Below are positions 5,935-13,664 of a stretch of DNA of 32,487 nucleotides, in pieces (position 1 is the first letter of the stretch; each line of letters opens with the position of its first letter). The notes below the pieces were generated by a model. The model saw only the letters and a program-made list of their open reading frames with translations, was not told where the DNA came from and did not search any database. Source of the DNA: Falsiroseomonas oryzae (GTDB lineage Bacteria; Pseudomonadota; Alphaproteobacteria; Acetobacterales; Acetobacteraceae). The position numbers and the translations under genes were made by a program. The DNA lies in NCBI RefSeq assembly GCF_027856955.1, contig NZ_JAPSMD010000017.1:1-32487 (forward strand), read 5' to 3'.

Positions 5935-7725
5935 TCATACACGGCTGCATGCGTGAGCCCTCGGCTTGGCGGTTTCGAGCAGGAACTTCTGCATGTCCCA
6001 GGCGCCGGTCGGGCAGCGCTCGGCGCACATGCCGCAATGCAGGCAGACATCCTCGTCCTTCACCATGACGCGGCCGGTCTTCAGGCCTTCGCCGATGTAG
6101 AGGTCCTGCTGCTTGTTGATGGCCGGCGCGCGCAGCCGCGTGCGCAGCTCCGCCTCCTCTCCGTCCTCGGTGAAGGTGATGCAGTCTACCGGGCAGATGT
6201 CGGCGCAGGCGTCGCATTCGATGCAGAGCTTCGGCGCGAACACCGTCTGGACGTCGCAGTTGAGGCAGCGCTCCGCCTCGCGCAGCGCCGTGTCCAGGCT
6301 GAAGCCGAGCTCGACCTCGGTGTGGATGTCCTTCAGCGCCACCTCTGGCGCGCGCATCGGCACCTTGAAGCGCAGGTCGATGGAGACGTCGTTGTCGTAG
6401 CTCCACTCATGGATGCCCATCTTCTGGCTGACCAGGCTCGTCTCCGGCGGCGGGCGGAGCCGCGGGTCCTCGCCGCGGCAGAACAGGTCGATGGAGACCG
6501 CGGCTTCGTGCCCGTGCGCGACCGCCCAGATGATGTTCTTCGGCCCGAAGGCCGCGTCGCCGCCGAAGAACACCCGGGGCAGCGTGGATTGGTGCGTCGT
6601 GGCGTCCAGCTTCGGCAGGCCGTTGCGGCCGAACTCCAGCCCGATGTCGCGCTCGATCCAGGGGAAGGCGTTCTCCTGCCCGATCGCCACCAGCACGTCG
6701 TCGCAGGGGATGTGCACGTCCGCCTCGCCGGTCGGCAGCAGCTGGCGGCGGCCCTCCGCGTCGCGCTGCGGCGCCACCTTCTCGAACACCACGCCGGTCA
6801 GTTTGCCGCCTTCATGGGTGAAGGCCTTGGGCACCATGAAGTTGAGGATCGGGATGCCTTCGTGCATCGCGTCCTCCTTCTCCCACGGGCTCGCCTTCAT
6901 CTCGTCGAAGCCGGAGCGGACGACGACAGTCACCTCCTCCCCGCCGAGCCGCCGCGCCGAGCGGCAGCAATCCATCGCCGTGTTGCCGCCGCCCAGCACC
7001 ACAACCCGCCGGCCGACGCGCTTGATGTGGCCGAAGGAGACGGAGGAGAGCCACTCGATCCCGATATGGATGTTCGCCGCAGCTTCCTGCCGCCCGGGGA
7101 TGTCGAGGTCGCGGCCGCGCGGCGCGCCGGTACCGACGAAGACGGCGTCGAAGCCTTCGTCCAGCACGGCCTTCAGGCTGTCGACGCGGCGGTTCAGCCG
7201 CGTCGCGACGCCGAGGCCGAGCACGTAGCCGACCTCCTCGTCGATCACCTCCTCCGGCAGGCGGAAGCGCGGGATCTGCGTGCGGATCATGCCGCCGGCC
7301 TTGGCGTTGTCGTCGAAGACGACGACCTCGTAGCCGAGCGGGGCCAGGTCGCGCGCCACCGTCAGACTGGCCGGGCCGCCGCCGATGCAGGCGATGCGCC
7401 TGCCGTTGCGCTGCTCGGCCGGGGGCGGCAGGCGGCCGCGGATGTCGTCCTTGTGGTCGGCCGCGACGCGCTTCAGCCGGCAGATCGCCACCGGCTCCTC
7501 CTCCACCCGGCCGCGGCGGCAGGCGGGCTCGCAGGGGCGGTCGCAGGTGCGGCCGAGGATTCCGGGGAAGACGTTGGACCGCCAGTTCACCATGTAGGCA
7601 TCGGTGTAGCGGCCGGCCGCAATCAGCCGGATGTATTCGGGCACCGGCGTATGCGCCGGGCACGCATGCTGGCAGTCCACCACCTTGTGGAAATGGTCCG
7701 GGGACCTGAGTTCGGTCACCTTCAC
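5935..7725 (-). CDS. FAD-dependent oxidoreductase, GltD-like, with N- and C-terminal Fe-S modules (KOR partner)
   Basis: The 596-aa multidomain protein begins with a cysteine-rich GltD-type Fe-S domain (C18, C22, then C61, C65, C69 and C82). Next come an FAD-binding Rossmann motif IGGGPASL (114-121) and an NAD(P)-binding one, LGGGNTAMDCC, near 243. The VFFGGDAAFGPKNIIWAVAHG segment near 395-420 closes the FAD fold. Two ferredoxin-type clusters end the protein: CIECDACADICPVDC (from about 501) and CLHCGMCAERCPTG (from about 561). It probably moves electrons between NAD(P)H, ferredoxin and the korAB enzyme, like the NADP-linked third subunit described, as I recall, for KorABC of Thauera. The start is GTG with GGGAGGT upstream. 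Confidence 0.85.
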   Translation of the reverse strand: MKVTELRSPDHFHKVVDCQHACPAHTPVPEYIRLIAAGRYTDAYMVNWRSNVFPGILGRTCDRPCEPACRRGRVEEEPVAICRLKRVAADHKDDIRGRLPPPAEQRNGRRIACIGGGPASLTVARDLAPLGYEVVVFDDNAKAGGMIRTQIPRFRLPEEVIDEEVGYVLGLGVATRLNRRVDSLKAVLDEGFDAVFVGTGAPRGRDLDIPGRQEAAANIHIGIEWLSSVSFGHIKRVGRRVVVLGGGNTAMDCCRSARRLGGEEVTVVVRSGFDEMKASPWEKEDAMHEGIPILNFMVPKAFTHEGGKLTGVVFEKVAPQRDAEGRRQLLPTGEADVHIPCDDVLVAIGQENAFPWIERDIGLEFGRNGLPKLDATTHQSTLPRVFFGGDAAFGPKNIIWAVAHGHEAAVSIDLFCRGEDPRLRPPPETSLVSQKMGIHEWSYDNDVSIDLRFKVPMRAPEVALKDIHTEVELGFSLDTALREAERCLNCDVQTVFAPKLCIECDACADICPVDCITFTEDGEEAELRTRLRAPAINKQQDLYIGEGLKTGRVMVKDEDVCLHCGMCAERCPTGAWDMQKFLLETAKPRAHACSRV

Positions 7726-8074
7726 GCCGCACCTCCCTCACCATGCCGGGACGCCCGAGCGGGCGCCCCCTGGTCGTCACAGGCAAGGTCCAGGGCAAGG
7801 CTGCCCGTGGCGAGGAGGCCAACGCAAGGGACGCAAGGCGCCGCTGCGAGGATCCTCCCCAGGATCCAGTGCGTTGCGCGACCCGGCTTCGTTGGCGCGG
7901 TCGTCTCCGCCAGGAGTCGACCGCGCAGAGCGCCACGATGCCGCAACGCCGCGGCGCTGCCTAGGGGCCGGTCACCAGGGGGTGATCGCCACGTTTGCGG
8001 TGCAGCATGCGAAGTGCTGGCACGGCCGCGCCGCGCCGACCTAGGCTTGCGCGCAGGCCCGGAAGGAGGTCGCG
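7726..8074. other. 349-bp divergent intergenic region, no gene recognised
   Basis: This gap separates the minus-strand flavoprotein from the plus-strand small gene at 8075, so it should hold promoters for both directions. I see a short palindrome CGCCCG-AG-CGGGCG (7752-7765), two copies of ACGCAAGG nine bases apart (7822 and 7831) and two GGATCC sites (7850 and 7862). No convincing -35/-10 pair, transcription-factor box or coding sequence with family resemblance is visible. Short open frames here have arginine-rich, low-complexity translations typical of noncoding high-GC DNA. Confidence 0.5.
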
Positions 8075-8260
8075 ATGCCCGAGCTGCAGGACCGCTTCGT
8101 CTGCCTGACCGACCTGGCGCAGCGCCGCGCCGTGCTTGTCGAGCGCCTGCAGCAACTCGAGGTGCGCAGCGACGGCATTCCGTGCGTCGAGGCGCAGTCG
8201 CTGCGCGGCGAGCTGCAGGCGCTGGACCGCGAGCTGCGCCTGGTCGCTGGCTCGAACTGA
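8075..8260 (+). CDS. small hypothetical protein (61 aa), predicted helical
   Basis: I do not recognise this gene. It has a very good Shine-Dalgarno sequence (GGAGGT at 8065-8070, four bases before ATG). The 61-aa translation is rich in leucine, arginine and glutamate with heptad-like spacing (LTDLAQRRAVLVERLQQLE, then LRGELQALDRELRLV), so an antiparallel helical hairpin or short coiled coil is likely. There is one central break, DGIPCVEAQ, with a single cysteine. It has no signal peptide or membrane span. It precedes the oxidase cluster by about 300 bp and may or may not be co-transcribed with it. Confidence 0.6.
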   Translation: MPELQDRFVCLTDLAQRRAVLVERLQQLEVRSDGIPCVEAQSLRGELQALDRELRLVAGSN

Positions 8261-8456
8261 GGCCCGGCGGCACCGCCGGCGCCGCCTGCCCGCATCCCGC
8301 GCTGCCTGCGAGGGCGGCGCTTGGCCAACCGTCCGCCCTGCGCGTCGTCGATCACGTCACGGGGACCTCGCGGACATGGCTCTTGTTCGCCGCGTCTTCC
8401 GCCCGCCATCGTGACGCGCACGTGCCTCGCCTGCTGCACCAGCAGAGGGTTGGAGG
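8261..8456. other. intergenic region upstream of the oxidase cluster
   Basis: About 200 bp without a recognisable gene. A GC-rich inverted repeat, GGCGGC (8266-8271) with GCCGCC (8281-8286), lies five bases after the stop of the small gene and could end its transcript, but there is no T-tract. The remainder presumably carries the promoter of the oxidase genes. I looked for an FNR/FixK-type TTGA-N6-TCAA box and a sigma-54 motif and found neither. Confidence 0.4.
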
Positions 8457-8567
8457 ATGTCGAAGGGTGAGGAAGCCGCCGTTCGGGCCCAGGCAGGCCC
8501 GGCCGGACAAGGCGCCGAAGCGCGCCAGCCACGCCACGCCGACCAGGGCCCGGAGGGCTCGGCATGA
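8457..8567 (+). CDS. possible 36-aa leader peptide overlapping coxB
   Basis: A 36-codon frame opens at ATG 8457, with AGAGGG seven bases upstream, and closes with a TGA that shares bases with the coxB ATG (ATGA at 8564-8567). The peptide (MSKGEEAAVRAQAGPAGQGA and on) is hydrophilic, with no family I recognise. The exact stop/start overlap and plausible ribosome site suggest translational coupling to subunit II. In DNA this GC-rich a short frame can arise by chance, so the call is tentative. Confidence 0.35.
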   Translation: MSKGEEAAVRAQAGPAGQGAEARQPRHADQGPEGSA

Positions 8568-9364
8568 TCGTCGCGCTCGTCCTCGTCCTCGTCGCAGTCG
8601 GCTCCGTGGCATTCCACCTGTGGAGTCCCTGGTGGTGGACGCCGATCGCCTCCAACTGGCACTTCATCGACGCGACGATCACCATCACCTTCTGGATCAC
8701 CGGCGTCGTCTTCACCGCGGTGGTGCTGTTCATGGCGTGGTGCGTGTTCCGCTATCGCGCGCGCCCCGGCCATCGCGCCGCCTATGAGCCGGAGAACAAG
8801 CGCCTCGAGATCTGGCTGACGCTGGCCACCGCCGTCGGCGTCGCCGCGATGCTCGCGCCCGGGCTCGTCGTCTGGCACCAGTTCGTCACCGTGCCGGCGA
8901 ATGCGACGGAGATCGAGGTCGTCGGCCAGCAATGGCGCTGGGCCTACCGCCTGCCCGGCCCGGACGGCAGGCTCGGCGCCGTGGACACGCGGCTGATCGG
9001 CCCGGACAACCCGCTGGGCGTCGTGCCGGGCGATGCCGCCGGCCAGGACGACGTGATCCTGGACGGCGAGGATCTGCACCTGCCGATCGGGCGCCCGGTG
9101 AAGGTTCTGCTGCGCTCCATCGATGTGCTGCACGATTTCTACGTGCCGGAGTTCCGCGCCAAGATGGACATGATCCCGGGCTCCGTCACGTATTTCTGGT
9201 TCACCCCCACGCGCACCGGAACCTTCGACGTGCTCTGCGCCGAGCTCTGCGGCCAGGGGCACGCGATCATGCGCGGCCGCGTGGTGGTGCAGACCGAGGC
9301 CGAGCACCAGGCCTGGCTGGGCAGCCGCGGCAGCTTCGCCGGTCTCGCGGCGCGGCCGCGCTAG
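8564..9364 (+). CDS. coxB: cytochrome c oxidase subunit II
   Basis: The 266-aa membrane protein has N-terminal hydrophobic spans (about 2-20, 38-60 and 83-104) and a periplasmic cupredoxin domain. The CuA ligands are complete: H190 in VLHDFYVPEFRAK, then C225, C229, H233 and M236 in the motif CAELCGQGHAIM. WRWAYRLPG near residue 125 is the aromatic cytochrome c docking/electron-entry region. It accepts electrons from cytochrome c and passes them to haem a in subunit I. The start is placed at ATG 8564 behind GGAGGG. The short extra region rich in G, D and P between the aromatic motif and the H190 segment (RLIGPDNPLGVVPGDAAGQ) resembles the alternative CoxM-type subunit II rather than the main housekeeping type. 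Confidence 0.93.
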   Translation: MIVALVLVLVAVGSVAFHLWSPWWWTPIASNWHFIDATITITFWITGVVFTAVVLFMAWCVFRYRARPGHRAAYEPENKRLEIWLTLATAVGVAAMLAPGLVVWHQFVTVPANATEIEVVGQQWRWAYRLPGPDGRLGAVDTRLIGPDNPLGVVPGDAAGQDDVILDGEDLHLPIGRPVKVLLRSIDVLHDFYVPEFRAKMDMIPGSVTYFWFTPTRTGTFDVLCAELCGQGHAIMRGRVVVQTEAEHQAWLGSRGSFAGLAARPR

Positions 9365-9395
9365 CCCGGCGGGGCGAGGGGAGGGAGGCGGACCG

Positions 9396-11177
9396 ATGAG
9401 CGAGATCGCACACGGCGCCGGTGGCCCGATACCGGCCGCCGAGGTGCCGGAGATGGAGCTTCCGCATCCGCATGGATGGTGGAGCACCTACGTCTTCAGC
9501 CAGGACGCCAAGGTCATCGGCATCCAGTACTCGCTGACGGCGATCGCGATCGGATTGGTGGCGCTGGTGCTGTCCTGGCTGATGCGCCTGCAACTCGGCT
9601 TTCCCGGCACCTTCTCCTTCATCGACCCGCCGGCCTACTACCAGTTCATCACCATGCACGGGATGATCATGGTGGTGTACCTGCTGACCGCGCTGTTCCT
9701 GGGCGGTTTCGGCAACTACCTGATCCCGCTGATGCTGGGTGCGCGGGACATGGTGTTCCCCTTCGTCAACATGCTCAGCTACTGGATCTACCTGCTGGCC
9801 GTGCTGGTGCTGGTGGCGAGCTTCTTCGTGCCAGGCGGTCCGACCGGCGCGGGCTGGACGCTCTATCCGCCGCAGGCGATCCTGTCGGGCACGCCGGGGC
9901 GCGACTGGGGCATCGTGCTGATGCTGGTCTCGCTCTGCCTGTTCATCGCCGGCTTCACCATGGGCGGGCTGAACTACGTCGTCACCGTGCTGCAGGCACG
10001 CACGCGCGGGATGACGCTGATGCGCATGCCGCTGACGGTGTGGGGCATCTTCACGGCCACGGTGATGGCGCTGCTGGCCTTCCCGGCCTTGTTCGTCGGC
10101 GCGGTGATGATGCTGCTGGACCGGCTGATCGGCACCAGCTTCTTCATGCCGATGCTGGTGGAATTCGGCCAGCAGCTGCGCCACGGCGGCGGCAGCCCCA
10201 TCCTGTTCCAGCACCTGTTCTGGTTCTTCGGGCATCCGGAGGTGTATATCGTCGCGCTGCCGGCCTTCGGCATCGTCTCCGACCTCATCAGCACGCATGC
10301 GCGCCGGAACATCTTCGGCTACCGCATGATGGTCTGGGCCATTGTCATCATCGGCGCGCTCAGCTTCGTGGTCTGGGCGCACCACATGTATGTCAGCGGG
10401 ATGAACCCCTATTTCGGGTTCTTCTTCGCGACCACCACGCTGATCATCGCGATCCCCACGGCGATCAAGGTCTACAACTGGCTGCTGACGCTGTGGCGCG
10501 GCAACATCCACCTGACGGTGCCGATGCTCTTCGCGCTCGGCTTCATCGTCACCTTCGTCAATGGCGGGCTGACCGGCCTGTTCCTGGGCAACGTCGTGGT
10601 GGACGTGCCGCTCTCCGACACGATGTTCGTCGTCGCCCATTTCCATATGGTGATGGGCGTGGCGCCGGTGATGGTCATCTTCGGCGGGATCTACCACTGG
10701 TACCCGAAGGTCACCGGGCGGATGCTCGATGACACGATGGGGAAGATCCACTTCTGGGTCACCTTCCTCGGCGCCTACGCGATCTTCTTCCCGATGCATT
10801 ATCTCGGCCTGCTCGGCGTGCCGCGGCGCTACCACGAGATCGGCGAGACAAGCTTCGTCCCGGCCTCCGCGCAGGACCTCAACGCCTTCATCAGCGTCGT
10901 CGCGCTGGTGGTCGGCGCCGCGCAGCTGCTGTTCCTGTTCAACCTGGTCTGGAGCCTGCGGTACGGCAGGGAATCCGGGCCCAACCCCTGGCGCGCCACG
11001 ACGCTCGAATGGCAGACGCCGCAGACGCCGCCCGGCCATGGCAACTGGGGCCCGGAGCTGCCGGTGGTGCATCGCTGGGCCTACGACTACGCCGTGCCGG
11101 GCGTCGCCGAGGACTTCGTGCCGCAGAACCAGCCGCACCCCGCGCCGGGCCACGCGGCGCAGGGCCATGCCACGTGA
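9396..11177 (+). CDS. coxA: cytochrome c oxidase subunit I
   Basis: This 593-aa polytopic protein is the catalytic subunit. Haem a ligands H88 (ITMHGMIM) and H417, haem a3 ligand H415 (VAHFHMV), CuB ligands H280, H329 and H330 (GHPEVY and AHHMY), and the cross-linked tyrosine Y284 are all present. E282 in GHPEV, together with the D of ARDMVFP, marks a D-channel, type A1-like enzyme. The lysine in IPTAIKVYNW marks the K-channel. It reduces O2 to water and pumps protons. The C-terminus carries a soluble extension ending in a His/Pro-rich tail (PHPAPGHAAQGHA). The stop overlaps the GTG of the next gene. Confidence 0.95.
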   Translation: MSEIAHGAGGPIPAAEVPEMELPHPHGWWSTYVFSQDAKVIGIQYSLTAIAIGLVALVLSWLMRLQLGFPGTFSFIDPPAYYQFITMHGMIMVVYLLTALFLGGFGNYLIPLMLGARDMVFPFVNMLSYWIYLLAVLVLVASFFVPGGPTGAGWTLYPPQAILSGTPGRDWGIVLMLVSLCLFIAGFTMGGLNYVVTVLQARTRGMTLMRMPLTVWGIFTATVMALLAFPALFVGAVMMLLDRLIGTSFFMPMLVEFGQQLRHGGGSPILFQHLFWFFGHPEVYIVALPAFGIVSDLISTHARRNIFGYRMMVWAIVIIGALSFVVWAHHMYVSGMNPYFGFFFATTTLIIAIPTAIKVYNWLLTLWRGNIHLTVPMLFALGFIVTFVNGGLTGLFLGNVVVDVPLSDTMFVVAHFHMVMGVAPVMVIFGGIYHWYPKVTGRMLDDTMGKIHFWVTFLGAYAIFFPMHYLGLLGVPRRYHEIGETSFVPASAQDLNAFISVVALVVGAAQLLFLFNLVWSLRYGRESGPNPWRATTLEWQTPQTPPGHGNWGPELPVVHRWAYDYAVPGVAEDFVPQNQPHPAPGHAAQGHAT

Positions 11178-11881
11178 CCGCCGCGCTGCTGCTGATCGGC
11201 GCGCTGGCCGCCATCGCCGGCTGGTGGCTGGCGCGGCATGGCATCGCGGCGAAGCCCTGGCTGGAGACGGGGCCGGCGGTTGATCTGCGGCCCGACGACG
11301 CCACGGCGGGATCGGCCGCGCGCATCGGCCTCGGCGTGTTCATGGCGGTCGCGACGGCGCTTCTGGTGCTGCTGCTGAGCGCCTATTCCATGCGGCGCGA
11401 GCTGGCGGATTGGAGCCCGCCGCCGCAGCCGCCCGTGCTCTGGGCCAACACCGTGCTGCTGGTTCTCGCCAGCCTCGCGCTGCATCGCGCGGTCCTCGCT
11501 GCCCGGCGCGGCGACCGCGACGCGACGGGAAGCTGGCTGCTGGCCGGCGCCGGCGCCAGCCTGCTGTTCGTGCTGGGCCAGCTGCTGGCCTGGCGGCAGC
11601 TGGCCGCCGCGGGCTTCGTGCTCACCAGCAACCCGGCGGATGCCTTCTTCTACCTCATCACTGCCGTACACGGCCTGCATGTGCTGGGTGGGCTGGTGGC
11701 ACTCGGCCGCGCCGGCGCCCGGCTGCGGCGCGCGCGGCTTGATGCGCTGCGCCTCGGCGTGGAGCTCTGCGCGGCCTATTGGCACTTCCTCCTGCTGGCC
11801 TGGCTGCTGCTCTTCGCGACGCTCGCCTTCTCGCCCTCGCTCGACTGGCTGATCGCGCTCTGCACCGCACCGTTCGGGTAG
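11174..11881 (+). CDS. cytochrome c oxidase subunit III-like membrane protein (first of two)
   Basis: The 235-aa protein is highly hydrophobic with about six to seven spans. The second half has subunit III features: DAFFYLITAVHGLHVLGGLVAL and ELCAAYWHFLLLAWLLLF, matching the conserved His-containing helices of CtaE. The first part (LLLIGALAAIAGWWLARHG, then IGLGVFMAVATALLVLLLSAYSMRR) is more divergent. The GTG start at 11174 overlaps the coxA stop (GTGA). A following, more canonical subunit III gene means two III-type proteins in one operon, an arrangement like the coxMNOP alternative oxidase of Bradyrhizobium as I recall it. Function in assembly or stability of subunit I is inference from the family. 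Confidence 0.8.
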   Translation: MTAALLLIGALAAIAGWWLARHGIAAKPWLETGPAVDLRPDDATAGSAARIGLGVFMAVATALLVLLLSAYSMRRELADWSPPPQPPVLWANTVLLVLASLALHRAVLAARRGDRDATGSWLLAGAGASLLFVLGQLLAWRQLAAAGFVLTSNPADAFFYLITAVHGLHVLGGLVALGRAGARLRRARLDALRLGVELCAAYWHFLLLAWLLLFATLAFSPSLDWLIALCTAPFG

Positions 11882-11889
11882 GATCGACG

Positions 11890-12606
11890 ATGGACACCGC
11901 CACGCCGCATGCCACGCTTGCCGCCCGGCCCGCGGGCTGGACCGGCGTGGTCGCCGACTGGTCCTCCGACCAGCGCTCCTTCAAGGGAGCGTCCTGGGGG
12001 AAGGTCATGATGTGGATCTTCCTGCTCAGCGACACCTTCATCTTCGGCTGCTTCCTGCTGTCCTACATGACGGTGCGGATGTCCACGACGGTCCCCTGGC
12101 CGAACCCCAGCGAGGTCTTCGCGCTGGAGATCTTCGGCACGCACATGCCGCTGATCCTGATCGCCATCATGACCTTCGTGCTGATCAGCAGCAGCGGCAC
12201 CATGGCGATGGCGGTGAACTACGCCTATCGCCGCGACCGCCGGATGACAACGGCGCTGATCCTAGCGACCGCGCTGTTCGGCGCGACCTTCGTCGGCATG
12301 CAGGCCTTCGAATGGTCGAAGCTGATCCACGAGGGCGTGCGCCCCTGGGGCAATCCCTGGGGCGCGGAGCAGTTCGGCGCCGCCTTCTTCACCATCACCG
12401 GCTTCCACGGCACGCATGTGACCATCGGCGTGATCATGCTGCTGGTCATGGCGCGCAAGGTCTGGCGTGGCGACCTGGATGCGCAGCGGCCGGGCGCGCT
12501 GACCGGCCGCCGCGGGCGCTGGGAGATGGTGGAGATCGCTGGCCTCTACTGGCACTTCGTGGACCTGGTCTGGGTCTTCATCTTCGCGCTGTTCTACCTG
12601 TGGTGA
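11890..12606 (+). CDS. coxC: cytochrome c oxidase subunit III
   Basis: The 238-aa membrane protein has the canonical CtaE features: WGKVMMWIFLLSDTFIFG, a long loop, FVGMQAFEWSKLIHEG, AAFFTITGFHGTHVTIGV and the final VEIAGLYWHFVDLVWVFIF. The conserved glutamate in the second half and the paired histidines of FHGTH are present. Subunit III stabilises the D-channel side of subunit I and prevents turnover inactivation. I chose ATG 11890 because it follows the previous stop by 8 bp and gives the normal N-terminus; the frame is open further upstream only as an overlap with the previous gene. It is transcribed with the surrounding cox genes. Confidence 0.92.
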   Translation: MDTATPHATLAARPAGWTGVVADWSSDQRSFKGASWGKVMMWIFLLSDTFIFGCFLLSYMTVRMSTTVPWPNPSEVFALEIFGTHMPLILIAIMTFVLISSSGTMAMAVNYAYRRDRRMTTALILATALFGATFVGMQAFEWSKLIHEGVRPWGNPWGAEQFGAAFFTITGFHGTHVTIGVIMLLVMARKVWRGDLDAQRPGALTGRRGRWEMVEIAGLYWHFVDLVWVFIFALFYLW

Positions 12607-12617
12607 GGGAGGCCACC

Positions 12618-12980
12618 ATGGCACAGGCATCCGTCCACGCGCCGCTGCACGCTCCCGCGCAGGAGGAAGGGCAGCAGCACCCCGTGCGCACCTACCTCGT
12701 GGTCTGGGGCTGGCTCTTCGTGCTCAGCCTCTTCTCCTACCTCGTGGACTTCTTCCACCTGCAGGGGCTGCTGCGCTGGGGGCTGATCCTGCTGTTCATG
12801 ATGCTGAAGGCCGGGCTGATCGTGGCGGTCTTCATGCACATGAAGTGGGAGAGGCTGGCGCTGGCCTACGCCATCCTCATCCCGCCGCTGGCCGTGCTGG
12901 TCTTCGCCGCGCTGATGGTCCTGGAATCCGACTACACGCTGTTCATGCGGCAGAGCTTCCTAACCGACGGTAGCGGCTGA
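12618..12980 (+). CDS. cytochrome c oxidase subunit IV family protein
   Basis: The 120-aa protein has a hydrophilic, His/Pro-rich N-terminus (about 28 residues) followed by three membrane spans: YLVVWGWLFVLSLFSYLVDF, WGLILLFMMLKAGLIVAVFMH and LAYAILIPPLAVLVFAALMV. The central FMMLKAGLIVAVFMHMKWE segment is the hallmark of the prokaryotic COX IV/CyoD-like family. It lies 11 bp after coxC with GAGGGAGG as ribosome site. It is a small accessory subunit of the oxidase. No assembly genes such as ctaB or ctaG, nor haem a synthase, occur nearby, so maturation factors must be elsewhere. Confidence 0.88.
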   Translation: MAQASVHAPLHAPAQEEGQQHPVRTYLVVWGWLFVLSLFSYLVDFFHLQGLLRWGLILLFMMLKAGLIVAVFMHMKWERLALAYAILIPPLAVLVFAALMVLESDYTLFMRQSFLTDGSG

Positions 12981-12984
12981 GGCG

Positions 12985-13104
12985 ATGGCGGACCCACCAT
13001 CGCCCCAGCCGCGCCTGCGCAACCGCAGCATCATCGGGCTCGGCCTGGTGCTCTGCGTTGCGCTGGCCCTGGTCCTGGCCTGGGTCCTCGGCGCCTTCGG
13101 CTGA
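12985..13104 (+). CDS. small single-span membrane protein (39 aa) at the end of the oxidase operon
   Basis: Four bases after the subunit IV stop, an ATG opens a 39-codon frame: a basic, proline-rich head (PSPQPRLRNRS) then one hydrophobic span (IIGLGLVLCVALALVLAWVL) and a short GAFG tail. The basic head before the span predicts N-in topology. This layout resembles tiny extra subunits or assembly peptides found with terminal oxidases, but I recognise no named family. Position, tight spacing and a strongly non-random hydrophobic pattern support it as real. Confidence 0.6.
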   Translation: MADPPSPQPRLRNRSIIGLGLVLCVALALVLAWVLGAFG

Positions 13105-13116
13105 GCCGGCCCGCCC

Positions 13117-13551
13117 TCACGCGTCGGGCAGGCGGCCCTCCGGCGTGTAGCGGTCCACCGCGGTGGGCAGTTCCCGGCTCAGTCGGGCGCAGATCTCCTC
13201 GCGGGAGAGGCCGGTCTGGCGCGACAGCGCATCCAGCGTCTCCGCCCCGATCGCCGCCTCGAGCTGCGCGGCGTCGCATTCGCGGTTGGGGCCCTGCCGC
13301 ACCCAGGACTCGGCCGTCTCGCCATGGCCACTCTGGCGGAAGCGGTCCACCAGGTCGCGCAGCCCTTCGGTGAGCGTGCCGCCAATGCCGCCGGTCTGCA
13401 CGCCGCCCAGGCGTCCGGCCTCGCCGGGCGGTCCGGCGGGACGGCGGGCGCCGGCACCGCCGAGCATCTCCGCCAGCTTGTCCCGGTTCTGGTAGCCGGC
13501 GACGGCGAGCACGCCGAGCAGCGCCAGAAGGGAAGGTGTGCCGCGAGCCAT
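13117..13551 (-). CDS. YidB-like (DUF937) family protein
   Basis: The 144-aa product starts with MARGTPSLLALLGVLAVAGYQNRDKLAEML, a short hydrophobic N-terminus followed by the NRDKLAEML segment typical of YidB-like proteins. A glycine-rich linker follows, then LRDLVDRFRQSGHGETAESWVRQGPN (about 64-89) and LEAAIGAETLDALSRQTGLSREEICARLSRELPTAVDRYTPEGRLP. The segments SGHGETAESWV and TPEGRLP are family signatures. Its function is unknown. The start at 13551 follows AGGGAG on the minus strand; a longer reading upstream lacks a ribosome site and adds a non-family leader. It converges with the oxidase cluster, 12 bp away. Confidence 0.82.
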   Translation of the reverse strand: MARGTPSLLALLGVLAVAGYQNRDKLAEMLGGAGARRPAGPPGEAGRLGGVQTGGIGGTLTEGLRDLVDRFRQSGHGETAESWVRQGPNRECDAAQLEAAIGAETLDALSRQTGLSREEICARLSRELPTAVDRYTPEGRLPDA

Positions 13552-13664
13552 GTGAGTTCTCCCTCGGATGCAATCGAGGAAGAACCGCTGGCCGTCCTGG
13601 CGGTTGCAGCCGCCCCGCGATGCAGGCACAGCGGCCCGTACGCAACGCAAAGCGAGACCGCCCC

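Noticed and set aside
7743-7964. 73-codon plus-strand frame in the intergenic region
   Set aside because: No ribosome site of note, arginine-rich low-complexity translation, no family resemblance.
8011-8040. Sigma-54-like TGGCACG near the small gene at 8075
   Set aside because: The required TTGC box at the correct spacing is absent.
5590-8787. 1065-codon plus-strand open frame
   Set aside because: It spans the reverse of the Fe-S flavoprotein, an intergenic region and part of coxB in the wrong frame; no recognisable domain.
9267-11168. 633-codon minus-strand frame opposite coxA
   Set aside because: His/Asp/Glu-rich shadow of subunit I; no plausible protein family.
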